From Chitinimonas_A lacunae (GTDB lineage: Bacteria; Pseudomonadota; Gammaproteobacteria; Burkholderiales; Chitinimonadaceae): a stretch of 64,000 bases of DNA. Below, piece by piece: positions 47,827 to 56,259 of this stretch; positions within the stretch are counted from its first letter, which is position 1, and every line of letters starts with the position of its first letter. The stretch covers positions 2,542,001 to 2,606,000 of the forward strand of contig NZ_JBHSBU010000001.1 of the NCBI RefSeq assembly GCF_042650885.1, read 5' to 3'. The notes beneath the pieces were generated by a model that saw nothing but the letters and a program-made list of their open reading frames with translations, searched no databases and was not told where the DNA came from. Made by a program: the position numbers and the translations under genes.

Positions 47827-48247
47827 GTTCATATAAATGATGTGATGGGATTGTGGCCTAGGCTAGGCCGATTCTTTCTACTTCGCTCAATATTAAATAT
47901 TTGTGAAATATATATGCTATATCTATAGCCATTTTTATACAAAAACAAATAAAACAAGTCTCCAGGAAAAATTCTTGGGAAGAACAGAAAATCCAGGCTG
48001 TACGCAGTTTCCGACCCGATTGCTCAACCCGCGCCCCGCACTTCAGAGCCATCCACACAGGCTGAAGCGAACACATTCGCTGTAGTCAGGAACGATTGGC
48101 TCAGGCTGCTCGGCGCTTTCTGCCTCCCTGGCCTGGCAAGCCTGCGGTTTTTGTCGCATTCCTTCGTCGCTGCACTGGATTCCGCCAATACAAAAGCGCG
48201 CTTCCGCTGCCACGCTCGAATCTCCTTGTCAACCGGGAGGGCATGTG
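47827..48247. other. Spacer between the tandem M64 peptidase genes
   Basis: About 420 bases, AT-rich from 47835 to 47990. Presumably contains the promoter of copy 2. No gene or obvious operator is seen, and it is not simply a duplicate of the copy 1 leader. Confidence 0.4.
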
Positions 48248-49813
48248 ATGAATGCAACGATGTGGACAATGGCGCTGCTGGTGGGAGCCGCAGCGATACA
48301 GGTACAGGCGCAATCGACATGGGCGCTTCAATTCGATATCCAAGGGACCCAGGGCGGACAGAAGCTGGAGCTGGTCGCGGCCGAGCACGGCGACTATGCC
48401 GTATCGCCGACCCGCGTCGACGGCGACTTCACCATCGTCGCGCGCGACGCCGCCGGACGCATGGTCTATGCGCGCTCGGTCGCCGACCCGCGCCGGTTGC
48501 AGGCCGAGGCATTCGACCCGCTTACCGGCCGGATCGTGCAGTCGCGTGCAGTGCTGCGCCCGCAGGGACAGTTCGAGCTACGCGTGCCAGCCCACGAGGA
48601 CGTCGCCTCGATTGCCATCGAGATGCGCCAGCCCGGCTTACAGACGACCACGCTGCGCCAGTATCGGCGCGAGGAGATCGAGCGCAGCATCGTCCATACC
48701 TTGCAGCGGCCGCAGTCGAACCGGAATGTGTCGGGCACAGCGATGCTGCACCAGAGCGGGCCGCCGTCGCGGCGCTTTGACATCATCCTGATCGGTGACG
48801 GCTATACCGCCGCCGAGCAGGCCAAATGGCAAGCCGATGCCCAGCGGGTCGCCGACGGCGTGCTTGCCGATTCGCTGTTTGATGCCACGCGCAGTGCAGT
48901 CAATATCCGCCGTGTCGATGTCGTCAGCGCGGAATCCGGCATCGACGACCTGGTGGAGGGCACCTATCGCGACACCGCACTGGGCATGAATATGGGCTGC
49001 TACAACATCGACCGGCTCGTCTGCGCCGACGACGAGTTGGTCTTCAAGGCAGTCGGGGCAGTGACCCCGGCCGACGGCCGCGACCTGATCGTCGCGATTG
49101 CCAATACGACACGCTACGGCGGCGCCGGCGGAGCGATCGCGACGATGACGATGCACACCAGCGCAATCGAGCTGGCGCTGCACGAGATCGGCCACACCTC
49201 GTTTGGCCTCGCTGACGAATACGACTACGGCACCTGCGAGCCCGGCGAGCCTGCCGAACCGAACACGACCCGCCAGACCGCCCTCGACACCATCAAGTGG
49301 GGCGACCTGATCCAGTCGTCGATGCCGATGCCGACCCCGACGGGCGCTTACGCCAACGGCACGATCGGCCTGTTCACCGGAGCACGCTATTGCAAGAGCG
49401 ACGTCTACCGACCGACGGAGGACTCGCGCATGCGCACACTCGGCCGGCCATGGCATCTCGTCAACGAGCGCCACGCCAATGCGGTGATCGCCAGCTATTA
49501 CCAGCCCGGCGACAGCACGACCGTGCGTAGTACGCTGGCAGGCCCAGGTGCGATTGCCTACCATCCGGCGCGCTATCACTACAGCACAGCCGGCGGCGTA
49601 GCCAGCGCTTACCTATCGGGTCCCTCGAACGCCAACTTCGAACTGGCACTGCTGCGCTGGAACGGCAGAGCATGGATCACTGTCGCCAGCAGCACGTCAC
49701 CGACTTCAACCGAGTCGATCCATCACACGGCAAGTCGTGGCTACTATGTGCTACAGGTGAAATCCCTCAGCGGCAGCGGCCCCTACGAACTGAATTACGA
49801 GCTGCCGCGCTGA
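48248..49813 (+). CDS. Secreted M64-family zinc metallopeptidase, copy 2
   Basis: A 521-residue paralogue of the preceding gene. The start at ATG 48248 is seven bases from GGAGG (a GTG at 48245 is in frame). Signal peptide 1-21 (LLVGAAAIQVQA). The beta domain and catalytic domain repeat the copy 1 pattern, with HEIGHTSFGLADEYDYG (His312, Glu313, His316) and SRMRTLGRPWHLVNER; the C-terminal beta domain ends GSGPYELNYELPR. Zinc ligands are intact. The two copies differ most in the interdomain region (about 130-170), suggesting divergence in substrate. Confidence 0.92.
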   Translation: MNATMWTMALLVGAAAIQVQAQSTWALQFDIQGTQGGQKLELVAAEHGDYAVSPTRVDGDFTIVARDAAGRMVYARSVADPRRLQAEAFDPLTGRIVQSRAVLRPQGQFELRVPAHEDVASIAIEMRQPGLQTTTLRQYRREEIERSIVHTLQRPQSNRNVSGTAMLHQSGPPSRRFDIILIGDGYTAAEQAKWQADAQRVADGVLADSLFDATRSAVNIRRVDVVSAESGIDDLVEGTYRDTALGMNMGCYNIDRLVCADDELVFKAVGAVTPADGRDLIVAIANTTRYGGAGGAIATMTMHTSAIELALHEIGHTSFGLADEYDYGTCEPGEPAEPNTTRQTALDTIKWGDLIQSSMPMPTPTGAYANGTIGLFTGARYCKSDVYRPTEDSRMRTLGRPWHLVNERHANAVIASYYQPGDSTTVRSTLAGPGAIAYHPARYHYSTAGGVASAYLSGPSNANFELALLRWNGRAWITVASSTSPTSTESIHHTASRGYYVLQVKSLSGSGPYELNYELPR

Positions 49814-49972
49814 GACAGTGCAGCACAGGATGCTGCGGCTTCTGTTGCCGGGAGCCGCGGCAGCGGGGGCGGTATTGTCACACTGATCTGTAATGGGTTT
49901 GATCTCGTGGGAAGAGGGACTGAGGGAAGAACAAGAGCCGTCGCATTGAGCTGGCAATGCAGATCTACGTGG

Positions 49973-50022
49973 GCGAAATAGCGCCAGGGGTGACTTTGCG
50001 AGCATGAAAAAACCGACAGGAA
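49973..50022 (+). repeat. About 50-base repeat shared with 52777-52826
   Basis: The block GCGAAATAGCGCCAGGG, then TGAC, then GCATGAAAAAA, CCGACAG occurs here and at 52777-52826 with few differences. Here the following terminator hairpin is complete; at the second site the hairpin is cut after its left arm, where the IS256 remnant begins. Confidence 0.75.
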
Positions 50023-50037
50023 ACCTGTCGGTTTTTT
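50006..50037 (+). terminator. Rho-independent terminator of M64 copy 2, probably bidirectional
   Basis: Stem AAAAAACCGACAGG / CCTGTCGGTTTTTT with a short loop; T-runs on both strands. It can serve M64 copy 2 on the plus strand and the icd gene on the minus strand. Confidence 0.85.
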
Positions 50038-50186
50038 GTATTCGGTGCTGGAGTCGCTATCCGAACACCACCTGATCTCTGCCCCGATGTCCCTGGATCC
50101 CGCGGGCTGTCCATGTGCTAGCCAAACTGAGCTTCTCCATGAGCAAGGTCGCCGCGTTCAGGGAGATACGAGAGAGGAGCGCGCGG

Positions 50187-51620
50187 TTATCCGTGCACTG
50201 CTGCGTAACCAGGTTCGCCGTCGAAGGTGTAGAGGTTTTCCGTCTTCACCACGTCAAATCCGGCGTGATGCAGTCGTTCCTGCAGCGCGAGCACATCGCT
50301 GAACTCCACAGCTTGTTCAGACTTAAAACGACAGCGCCAGTGATCTACACAGAAGGTTTCGGGAAAACCGTTTGGCCAGACCTTGACACCACGGTTGGTG
50401 ATGACCTGTAGCGGTAGCTGCGCAGAGCCGTATTCCCGTAATCGCGCTCCCAGCATGTCCGGTCCGTTCTCACGTGATTGCAGAAAGATGTCCACCCCAA
50501 CCAGCACCTTCACAGCCGGGTCGGCCCGCTTGGGTTGCCAAGGCTTGATCGTGTTGCTGCTGGCATAGCGGACTGGCTCCAGCATTTCTGGCCGCTTTCC
50601 CAATCTGGCGATCACGGCCTTGGCGAAGGCTTGTGTGCCTACCTTTTCCCGGCTGTGGGCAGCAGAGTAGATGTCGTAGGTGTGAATGCCTTCTTCCAGC
50701 GTCCGCAGCCAAGCATTGTGAATGCGCTCAGCAACCTCGTGCTGACCGATATGCGTCAGCATCTGAATGGCTCCGTGCAGCAAGCCGGAAGGGTTGGCGA
50801 TGTCCTGTCCGGCGCGACGCGGTGCAGAACCATGAATCGCTTCAAACATAGCGCACTGATCACCGATGTTGGCCGAGCCCGCCATCCCCACCGATCCTGC
50901 GATCTGTGCTGCGACATCCGAAAGAATGTCACCGTACAGATTGGGCAGAACAATCACATCAAACGCCTCAGGCGTGTCGGCCAGCTTGGCCGCGCCGATA
51001 TCGACGATCCAAGTTTCCTGTTCGATATCCGGATAGTCGACGCCGACTTCGTTGAAGACCTTGTGAAACAGCCCGTCCGTGAATTTCATAATGTTGTCCT
51101 TCACGAAGCAACTGACCTTCTTGCGGCTGTGCTGACGGGCGAAATCGAAGGCATATCGGATGATCTTTTCGCAGCCAGGACGCGTGATCAGCTTCAGGCA
51201 CTGGTAAACCTCATCGGTCTGGCGGTGCTCGATGCCGGCGTAAAGATCCTCTTCGTTCTCACGGATGATGACCACGTCCATATTCGGATGGCGGGTCTCG
51301 ACAAAGGGTGCGTAAGCCACACACGGCCGAATATTGGCAAAGAGACCTAAAGCCTTGCGGGTGGTGACGTTGAGGCTTTTGTAGCCACCGCCCTGCGGTG
51401 TGGTGATCGGCGCCTTGAGAAACACCCGGGTGCGACGCAGCGATTCCCAAGCCGCAGGCTCAATGCCTGCACTATTGCCGCGCAAGTACACCTGTTCCCC
51501 GATCTCGATCACTTCTGGCGCAAGCTGCGCCCCTGCCGCCTGCAGGATATGAAGGGTGGCCGTCATGATTTCCGGGCCAATGCCGTCGCCGTAGGCAACT
51601 GTGATAGGTGTAGGTGACAT
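50187..51620 (-). CDS. icd: Isocitrate dehydrogenase (NAD(P)), Thermus/Rickettsia type
   Basis: A 477-residue decarboxylating dehydrogenase that turns isocitrate into 2-oxoglutarate. The N-terminal about 340 residues are a beta-decarboxylating dehydrogenase core: VAYGDGIGPEIM, FLKAPITTPQGGGYKSLNVT, VIIRENEEDLYAGIEHRQTD and the metal-binding DVIVLPNLYGDILSDVAAQIAG. KDNIMKFTDGLFHKVF and the extra C-terminal domain of about 140 residues (VDIFLQSRENGP...FPETFCVDHWRCRF) match the long isocitrate dehydrogenase known from Thermus and Rickettsia rather than the E. coli-type enzyme. AAGGA precedes the ATG. A divergent LysR gene lies 106 bases upstream. It looks accessory: lower GC and a mixed neighbourhood. 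Confidence 0.9.
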   Translation of the reverse strand: MSPTPITVAYGDGIGPEIMTATLHILQAAGAQLAPEVIEIGEQVYLRGNSAGIEPAAWESLRRTRVFLKAPITTPQGGGYKSLNVTTRKALGLFANIRPCVAYAPFVETRHPNMDVVIIRENEEDLYAGIEHRQTDEVYQCLKLITRPGCEKIIRYAFDFARQHSRKKVSCFVKDNIMKFTDGLFHKVFNEVGVDYPDIEQETWIVDIGAAKLADTPEAFDVIVLPNLYGDILSDVAAQIAGSVGMAGSANIGDQCAMFEAIHGSAPRRAGQDIANPSGLLHGAIQMLTHIGQHEVAERIHNAWLRTLEEGIHTYDIYSAAHSREKVGTQAFAKAVIARLGKRPEMLEPVRYASSNTIKPWQPKRADPAVKVLVGVDIFLQSRENGPDMLGARLREYGSAQLPLQVITNRGVKVWPNGFPETFCVDHWRCRFKSEQAVEFSDVLALQERLHHAGFDVVKTENLYTFDGEPGYAAVHG

Positions 51621-51688
51621 GCCGAGATCCTTAAGAGTCGCCCGTAGGCGTGACGGTTGACATTGTGGATCAGCGGAAGAATTGCCAA

Positions 51689-51720
51689 TAATAGATTAAC
51701 TGTCTCCAAAGCATCTATTA
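51689..51720 (+). promoter_or_regulatory. Dyad operator in the icd-lysR divergent region
   Basis: A perfect eight-base inverted repeat TAATAGAT / ATCTATTA with a 16-base spacer lies six bases before the LysR ATG and about 70 bases before the icd ATG. Its position and symmetry are those of a LysR-type recognition site, suggesting autoregulation and control of icd. The binding factor is inferred from position only. Confidence 0.65.
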
Positions 51721-51726
51721 CCGTAA

Positions 51727-52638
51727 ATGAACAAAACACGTTTTCACACACGGCAAACCACTTTTCGCCAACTGGAGGTCTTTCGCGAGGTCGCGGTGCA
51801 ACTCAGCGTCACCCAGGCCGCGCAGGCGCTGCACCTTGCGCAGCCGACGGTCTCCACCCAGTTGGCGAAGCTGACCGAATCGATTGGCCTGCCACTGTTT
51901 GAACAGGTTGGAAAGCAGCTTTACTTGACCCAGGCCGGGCAAATACTCCAGGAAGAAACCCGGGCGCTGTTTGAAGTGCTGGACCGCGTGGAGATGCGGC
52001 TGGCCCAATTGACCGGCCTGACTGCCGGGGTGCTGCGCTTGGGCGTGGTGACGACCTCTAAATACATCGTCCCCGGCATGCTCGGTCCGTTTTGTCGGCA
52101 ACATCCCCAGGTCGAAGTCGAGCTTCGAATCGCCAACCGCAATGAGGTCATCACTCGCCTGATGGCAAATACCGATGATCTGTATGTTTTCAGTGAGCCA
52201 CCAGAAGGACTGGATATCGTTACCCGTCCCCTTGTCGAAAATGCTTTGGTAGTGATTGCACCGTCCGATCACCCTCTCGCCGGCAGAGCGAACGTCCAGT
52301 GGAGTGATCTGGCAGGGGATCGGCTGATACTGCGTGAACCAGGATCAGGTACACGGCGGGCAATTGAGCGCCATTTCGCAGCTCGAAGCGAAGTGATCAA
52401 GCCCCAGATGATTATCGAGAGCAACGAGGCGATCCGTGCTTCCGTATCAGCTGGGCTCGGCATTGCCATCTTGTCCAGGCACACCTTGGCTCATGCCGCG
52501 CCCAATGAATTCGTTGAACTGGACGTCGTAGGGTTCCCGATCTGGAATCACTGGTCGCTGGTCTACTGGCGAGGCAAGGCGCTTTCTCCAGTCGCAGAAG
52601 CTTTTATTGAGGCAGTCTTACCTGTGGTGAATCTTTAA
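51727..52638 (+). CDS. LysR-family transcriptional regulator
   Basis: A 303-residue LTTR. N-terminal winged helix-turn-helix: TTFRQLEVFREVAVQLSVTQAAQALHLAQPTVSTQLAKLTESIGLPLFEQVGKQLYLTQAG (about 11-70). The C-terminal effector domain (about 95-300) has the CbbR-like VLRLGVVTTSKYIVPGMLGPFCRQHP. Divergent from icd, it is likely to regulate icd through the dyad at 51689-51720. Effector unknown; the C-terminal pocket is closest to the CbbR/CysB-type side of the family. Confidence 0.93.
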   Translation: MNKTRFHTRQTTFRQLEVFREVAVQLSVTQAAQALHLAQPTVSTQLAKLTESIGLPLFEQVGKQLYLTQAGQILQEETRALFEVLDRVEMRLAQLTGLTAGVLRLGVVTTSKYIVPGMLGPFCRQHPQVEVELRIANRNEVITRLMANTDDLYVFSEPPEGLDIVTRPLVENALVVIAPSDHPLAGRANVQWSDLAGDRLILREPGSGTRRAIERHFAARSEVIKPQMIIESNEAIRASVSAGLGIAILSRHTLAHAAPNEFVELDVVGFPIWNHWSLVYWRGKALSPVAEAFIEAVLPVVNL

Positions 52639-52800
52639 TCTCTAGATTTGAAGACAAATAATTTGCCACCAGCCTTCAGGTAGTTGCCCGATAGCTTGTG
52701 CTCTGGCGCGACCGGTCGAATCGTCCGCTCTTGTTTCTTAAACGATTTACCCTCTTGCACCTCAAGAGGCAGGGTCGCGAAATAGCGCCAGGGCTGACGT
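52635..52800 (-). pseudogene. C-terminal fragment of an unrecognised protein
   Basis: On the minus strand the frame ...PWRYFATLPLEVQEGKS, then ...RPVAPEHKLSGNYLKAG and LFVFKSRD reads open to a TAA at 52635. It has ordinary, non-repetitive amino-acid use, but its start is missing because the IS256 remnant begins at 52831. It is convergent with, and overlaps by a few bases, the LysR gene. The family is not recognised. Low confidence that it ever encoded a stand-alone protein. Confidence 0.35.
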
Positions 52801-52830
52801 TGGGGGGCATGAAAAAACCCGACAGAGAAC

Positions 52831-53217
52831 CTGGGTCTCGCGAACCGTCATGCTGCGGGCGTAGAGCGAGATGACCTTGTCGTCAAAGCCACTCCAGCGG
52901 GTCTGGTGTTTGGAGATCAGCTTGGGTTCAAAGGTGCCGTGGCGGTCGCGCGGCACATCGATGGGCAGCTCGCCGAACTCACCCTTGAGCGTCTTGCGAC
53001 TCTTACCGTTGCGGGGGGCGCCAGTGGTATTAACGACTGGCTCATGCTTGGAGTGGCCTAGATGTTCGGCGAGTTCGGCATCCAGCGCCTTCTCTACCAG
53101 CAACTTGGTCAGCTGTTTGAGCAGGCCGTTCTCGCCTATCAGGTCTTCGGGCTTCTGGTAGTTGGCCAGCCGGCTGGTCAGAAGGGCTTCAGGGACGTCG
53201 TGTTTCTTCGGGCTCAT
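52831..53217 (-). pseudogene. IS256-family transposase, truncated N-terminal fragment
   Basis: Starting at ATG 53217, the frame reads MSPKKHDVPEALLTSRLAN and then the IS256-type N-terminal region: LLVEKALDAELAEHLGHSKHEP, RNGKSRKTLKGEFGELPIDVPRDRHGTFEP and DDKVISLYARSMTVRETQ. Family identity stops at about 52831, where the sequence switches to the terminator repeat; residual codons up to 52762 are not transposase. The catalytic DDE core is missing, so it is inactive. Confidence 0.88.
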
Positions 53218-53282
53218 TGTGTCTCCAGACTCGGCGGCAGTTTCCTGCCAAAAGTCCGTTTACACAAAATTCAGTACACGCC
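52831..53282 (-). mobile_element. Remnant of an IS256-family insertion sequence
   Basis: The remnant runs from the transposase break at 52831 to the expected terminal inverted repeat near 53255-53282 (on the minus strand TGTACTGAATTTTGTGTAAACGG just before the start), which resembles the usual IS256-family end. The left end is missing. Its right boundary falls inside the WapI-like coding frame. Confidence 0.75.
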
Positions 53283-53421
53283 CACAGTACGCCGTTACCC
53301 GCAGCCAATTGCCATCCCAGTAGTCGACTGCATTGGGAAATTGACTGCCATGAATCCAGACGCGCAACCCAGCGATGAGAAGATCTGGTTCCCCAAGCGC
53401 TTCCAGTTCGCGAAGGTTCAT
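53283..53421 (-). pseudogene. WapI-like immunity protein, N-terminal part cut off by the IS256 remnant
   Basis: From ATG 53421 the frame reads MNLRELEALGEPDLLIAGL, then RVWIHGSQFPNAVDYWDGNW and LRVTAYCG up to the IS end. The core Q-F-P-x-A-x-D-Y-W-D-G-N-W-L-x-V is the signature of WapI-family immunity proteins, which neutralise contact-dependent toxins. Only about 46 residues survive (families usually have 140-150). The rest was replaced by the insertion sequence. No matching toxin gene is left in the window. Confidence 0.7.
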
Positions 53422-53432
53422 GCTTACGACGC

Positions 53433-54470
53433 CTAACTCAAAGTCATGGTCAAGGTTGCCTGCTCGCCATCGAATACTACCTGCGCCAGCGCGCCCTGAA
53501 CCAGCGACCATTGCGGCGGTATATGGCCGATATCGAGGCCGCACAATACTGGACAAGGTAGCTCATTCAAAATAGCCCGCAACGCATCGATATAACCCAG
53601 CCCCTCGCCGCTGACTACATCTGGGGCGGCGCTGCGGCCGATCAGTACGCCCGCCAGGCCGTCGAACCAGCCGTGCAGCCGAAGGCTGGAGAGCGTGCGC
53701 AACAACTCGCAGGGTGCCATCTCGCAGTTTTCCAAGAACAGCAGGGTTCCGTCGACTGAGCTGGCAACGAAAGCTGGCACGTCGCCATAACGCGTGCCAG
53801 CGAGGCGGGCTATGGTGTCTAGGCAGCCGCCGATCAGCCGCCCGTGCAGTTCTAGCGGAGACGAATTGCCATCAAGCCGCCATGTACGCGTCGGCTCGGT
53901 CAGTAGTAAATTGGCTGCTGGCTCGGACGCCCAGTCTGCCCGTTGTTTGCGGTGTAGGCGGGCCGGCGACTGCACCACTGTGTTGACTGGTGGGGTTTCC
54001 AGCACCTGCCATAGGGCCGCAGTGGTTTGGTCCAGCGTGGTGGCCCCCAGCTCCATCAGATTGGGTCCATGCAGCGATGCCCAGCCGGACAGGCAGGCGA
54101 GCGGCAGCTGCAAGGTGCTGAGATCCGAAAAGCCTACGAACCATTTGGGCTCGATTGCCGCGAGGGCCGAGAAATCCAGCAAGGGCAGCAGTTCGATGGC
54201 CCGTTCTCCACCCCAGGGCGGCATGACCGCGGCTACCGAAGGGTCTTGTAGAAAGGACATCAGCTCAGCAGCCTGCGCGGCTTTACCGCTGCTGGCATGC
54301 TGATGAGAAGCGCGCAGGCAATTGCCCTCTACCACCCGATAGCCTCGTCCTTGCAGGGCTGCAATAGCCAAATCAAGCCGGGGATGTAAAGCCGGTGCAA
54401 CGCCAGCCGACGGGGCGGTGATTGCGATCAAATCGCCGACGACGAGAGGTCGGGGGAAGCGGAGCGGCAT
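53433..54470 (-). CDS. S66-family LD-carboxypeptidase (MccF/LdcA-like)
   Basis: A 345-residue serine peptidase. Nucleophile Ser115 in KWFVGFSDLSTL, Glu247 in LLFLENCE and His316 in GLDIGHIPPQ form the S66 triad. N-terminal LRFPRPLVVGDLIAITAPSAG and VMPPWGGERAIELLP are typical. S66 enzymes remove the terminal D-Ala of tetrapeptide stems in peptidoglycan recycling (LdcA), or give immunity to microcin C (MccF); the sequence does not separate these. The length is slightly longer than LdcA of E. coli. Lies beside the immunity-protein remnant. Confidence 0.9.
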   Translation of the reverse strand: MPLRFPRPLVVGDLIAITAPSAGVAPALHPRLDLAIAALQGRGYRVVEGNCLRASHQHASSGKAAQAAELMSFLQDPSVAAVMPPWGGERAIELLPLLDFSALAAIEPKWFVGFSDLSTLQLPLACLSGWASLHGPNLMELGATTLDQTTAALWQVLETPPVNTVVQSPARLHRKQRADWASEPAANLLLTEPTRTWRLDGNSSPLELHGRLIGGCLDTIARLAGTRYGDVPAFVASSVDGTLLFLENCEMAPCELLRTLSSLRLHGWFDGLAGVLIGRSAAPDVVSGEGLGYIDALRAILNELPCPVLCGLDIGHIPPQWSLVQGALAQVVFDGEQATLTMTLS

Positions 54471-54782
54471 GGGGATACCTGAAAGAGTAATGATCTATTG
54501 GTAATTGCATAGCCAGGTACCGCCCTGGCAGCGACAAGAGTTCAGACTGGACCAGGAGAAGGCGCATGACGATTGCAAAATCAGACTGGAGTTGCAGCCG
54601 CGCAATTGCTGTTTGCCGAGGGCCTTGGCTCGCGCGTGTTGCTCGGGTCGCCACCCGACAGGCATTTTTTGATTCAAACGACCGTCCGTAACCCCTTGAA
54701 AAATCGAGAGCAGGTGCGAAGGTCGCCCTCCGCACAAATCCTGAAACCCCCGCCATACCTAGCCCGCACAGGCCACAAGCAA

Positions 54783-54807
54783 AAGGCCAGAGCAAACTCT
54801 GGCCTTG
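54783..54807 (-). terminator. Rho-independent terminator of the tRNA-Ala gene
   Basis: Stem AAGGCCAGAG / CTCTGGCCTT with a four-base loop and a short T-run on the minus strand, 9 bases beyond the tRNA 3' end. Confidence 0.8.
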
Positions 54808-54815
54808 TAAAAGTG

Positions 54816-54888
<73 letters not shown>

Positions 54889-54996
54889 TGAGATACAGCG
54901 CGCGATACTAACCCAGTGATTACCTTGTCGCAAGATGCGCCACGGCTGCTGCTGCGGTTAGAATCGACGACGACCGATAGCCCGAGGAACGCACCG

Positions 54997-56259
54997 ATGA
55001 CCGCCGATCTGAACAACTATATGGACAAGCTGGGACGCGCCGCGCGTGCTGCCTCGCGTGCCATGGCCCGGGCCGAGACCCAGGCCAAGAATGTCGCACT
55101 GGCGGCCATCGCCGCCGCCATCGAGCGCGATGCCGAGAAGCTGCTGGCCGCCAACGCCGCTGATCTCGACGCCGCCCGTGCCGCCGGGCTTGATGCCGCC
55201 CTGCTCGACCGGCTGGCCCTTACCGTCCCCGGTGTCGTCGCCATGGCCGATGGCCTGCGCCAGATCGCCGCCCTGCCCGATCCGGTCGGGGAAATGGACG
55301 ATATCAACTACCGCCCCTCCGGCATCCAGGTCGGCAAGATGCGTGTCCCGCTCGGGGTCATCGGCATCATTTACGAAGCCCGTCCCAATGTCACCGCCGA
55401 CGCAGCGGGCCTGTGCATCAAGTCGGGCAATGCCGCCATCCTGCGCGGCGGCTCCGAAGCCAGCCGCTCCAACCAGGCCATCGCGGCCTGTGTCCAGGAA
55501 GGACTACGGGCAGCAGGCCTGCCCGACAGTGCCGTCCAGGTCATCGAAACCACCGATCGCGCCGCCGTCGGCCGTCTGATCGCCATGCCCGAGTATGTCG
55601 ATGTGATCGTCCCGCGCGGCGGCAAAGGGCTGATCGCCCGGATCAGCGCCGAAGCACGGGTCCCGGTGATCAAACATCTGGACGGTATCTGCCACGTCTA
55701 TATCGATGATCTGGCCGACCCCGAACAGGCCGTGCGCATCGCCGACAACGCCAAGACCCAGCGCTATGGCACCTGCAATACCATGGAAACGCTGCTGGTC
55801 CATATCGATATCGCGGCCACGCTGCTGCCGCGTCTGGCCGAGCTGTACCACAGCAAAGGCGTCGAACTGCGCGGCTGTGAACGTAGCCGTGCCCTCCTGC
55901 CCGATATCAAAGCCGCGACCGAGGAAGACTGGCGTACCGAATATCTGGCGCCGATCCTGGCACTGCGGCTGGTGGACGATCTCGACGCCGCCATCGACCA
56001 TATCAATACCTACGGTTCCCACCATACCGACGCCATCGTCACGCGCGACTACAGCCGCTCGCGCCGCTTTCTGCGCGAAGTCGATTCTGCCAGCGTGATG
56101 GTGAACGCCTCGACCCGCTTTGCCGATGGCTTTGAATATGGCCTGGGCGCCGAAATCGGTATCTCGACCGACAAGATCCACGCCCGTGGCCCGGTCGGGC
56201 TCGCCGGCCTGACCAGCCAGAAATGGGTGGTACTGGGCGATGGTCATGTCCGTGCTTGA
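54997..56259 (+). CDS. proA: Gamma-glutamyl phosphate reductase
   Basis: Second step of proline synthesis: NADPH-dependent reduction of gamma-glutamyl phosphate. The 420-residue aldehyde-dehydrogenase-fold protein has catalytic Cys260 in QRYGTCNTMETLLVH and the substrate motif GVIGIIYEARPNVTADAAGLCIKSGNAAILRGGSEA. VPVIKHLDGICHVYID and RFADGFEYGLGAEIGISTDKIHARGPVGL are the conserved C-terminal segments. The start at ATG 54997 follows GAGGAAC; an upstream in-frame ATG at 54916 lies at the tRNA edge and is not used. Confidence 0.96.
   Translation: MTADLNNYMDKLGRAARAASRAMARAETQAKNVALAAIAAAIERDAEKLLAANAADLDAARAAGLDAALLDRLALTVPGVVAMADGLRQIAALPDPVGEMDDINYRPSGIQVGKMRVPLGVIGIIYEARPNVTADAAGLCIKSGNAAILRGGSEASRSNQAIAACVQEGLRAAGLPDSAVQVIETTDRAAVGRLIAMPEYVDVIVPRGGKGLIARISAEARVPVIKHLDGICHVYIDDLADPEQAVRIADNAKTQRYGTCNTMETLLVHIDIAATLLPRLAELYHSKGVELRGCERSRALLPDIKAATEEDWRTEYLAPILALRLVDDLDAAIDHINTYGSHHTDAIVTRDYSRSRRFLREVDSASVMVNASTRFADGFEYGLGAEIGISTDKIHARGPVGLAGLTSQKWVVLGDGHVRA

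Noticed and set aside
52762..52830. Extension of the IS256 transposase to 52762
   Set aside because: Beyond 52831 the sequence is the terminator repeat, with no family similarity; the open frame simply continues by chance.
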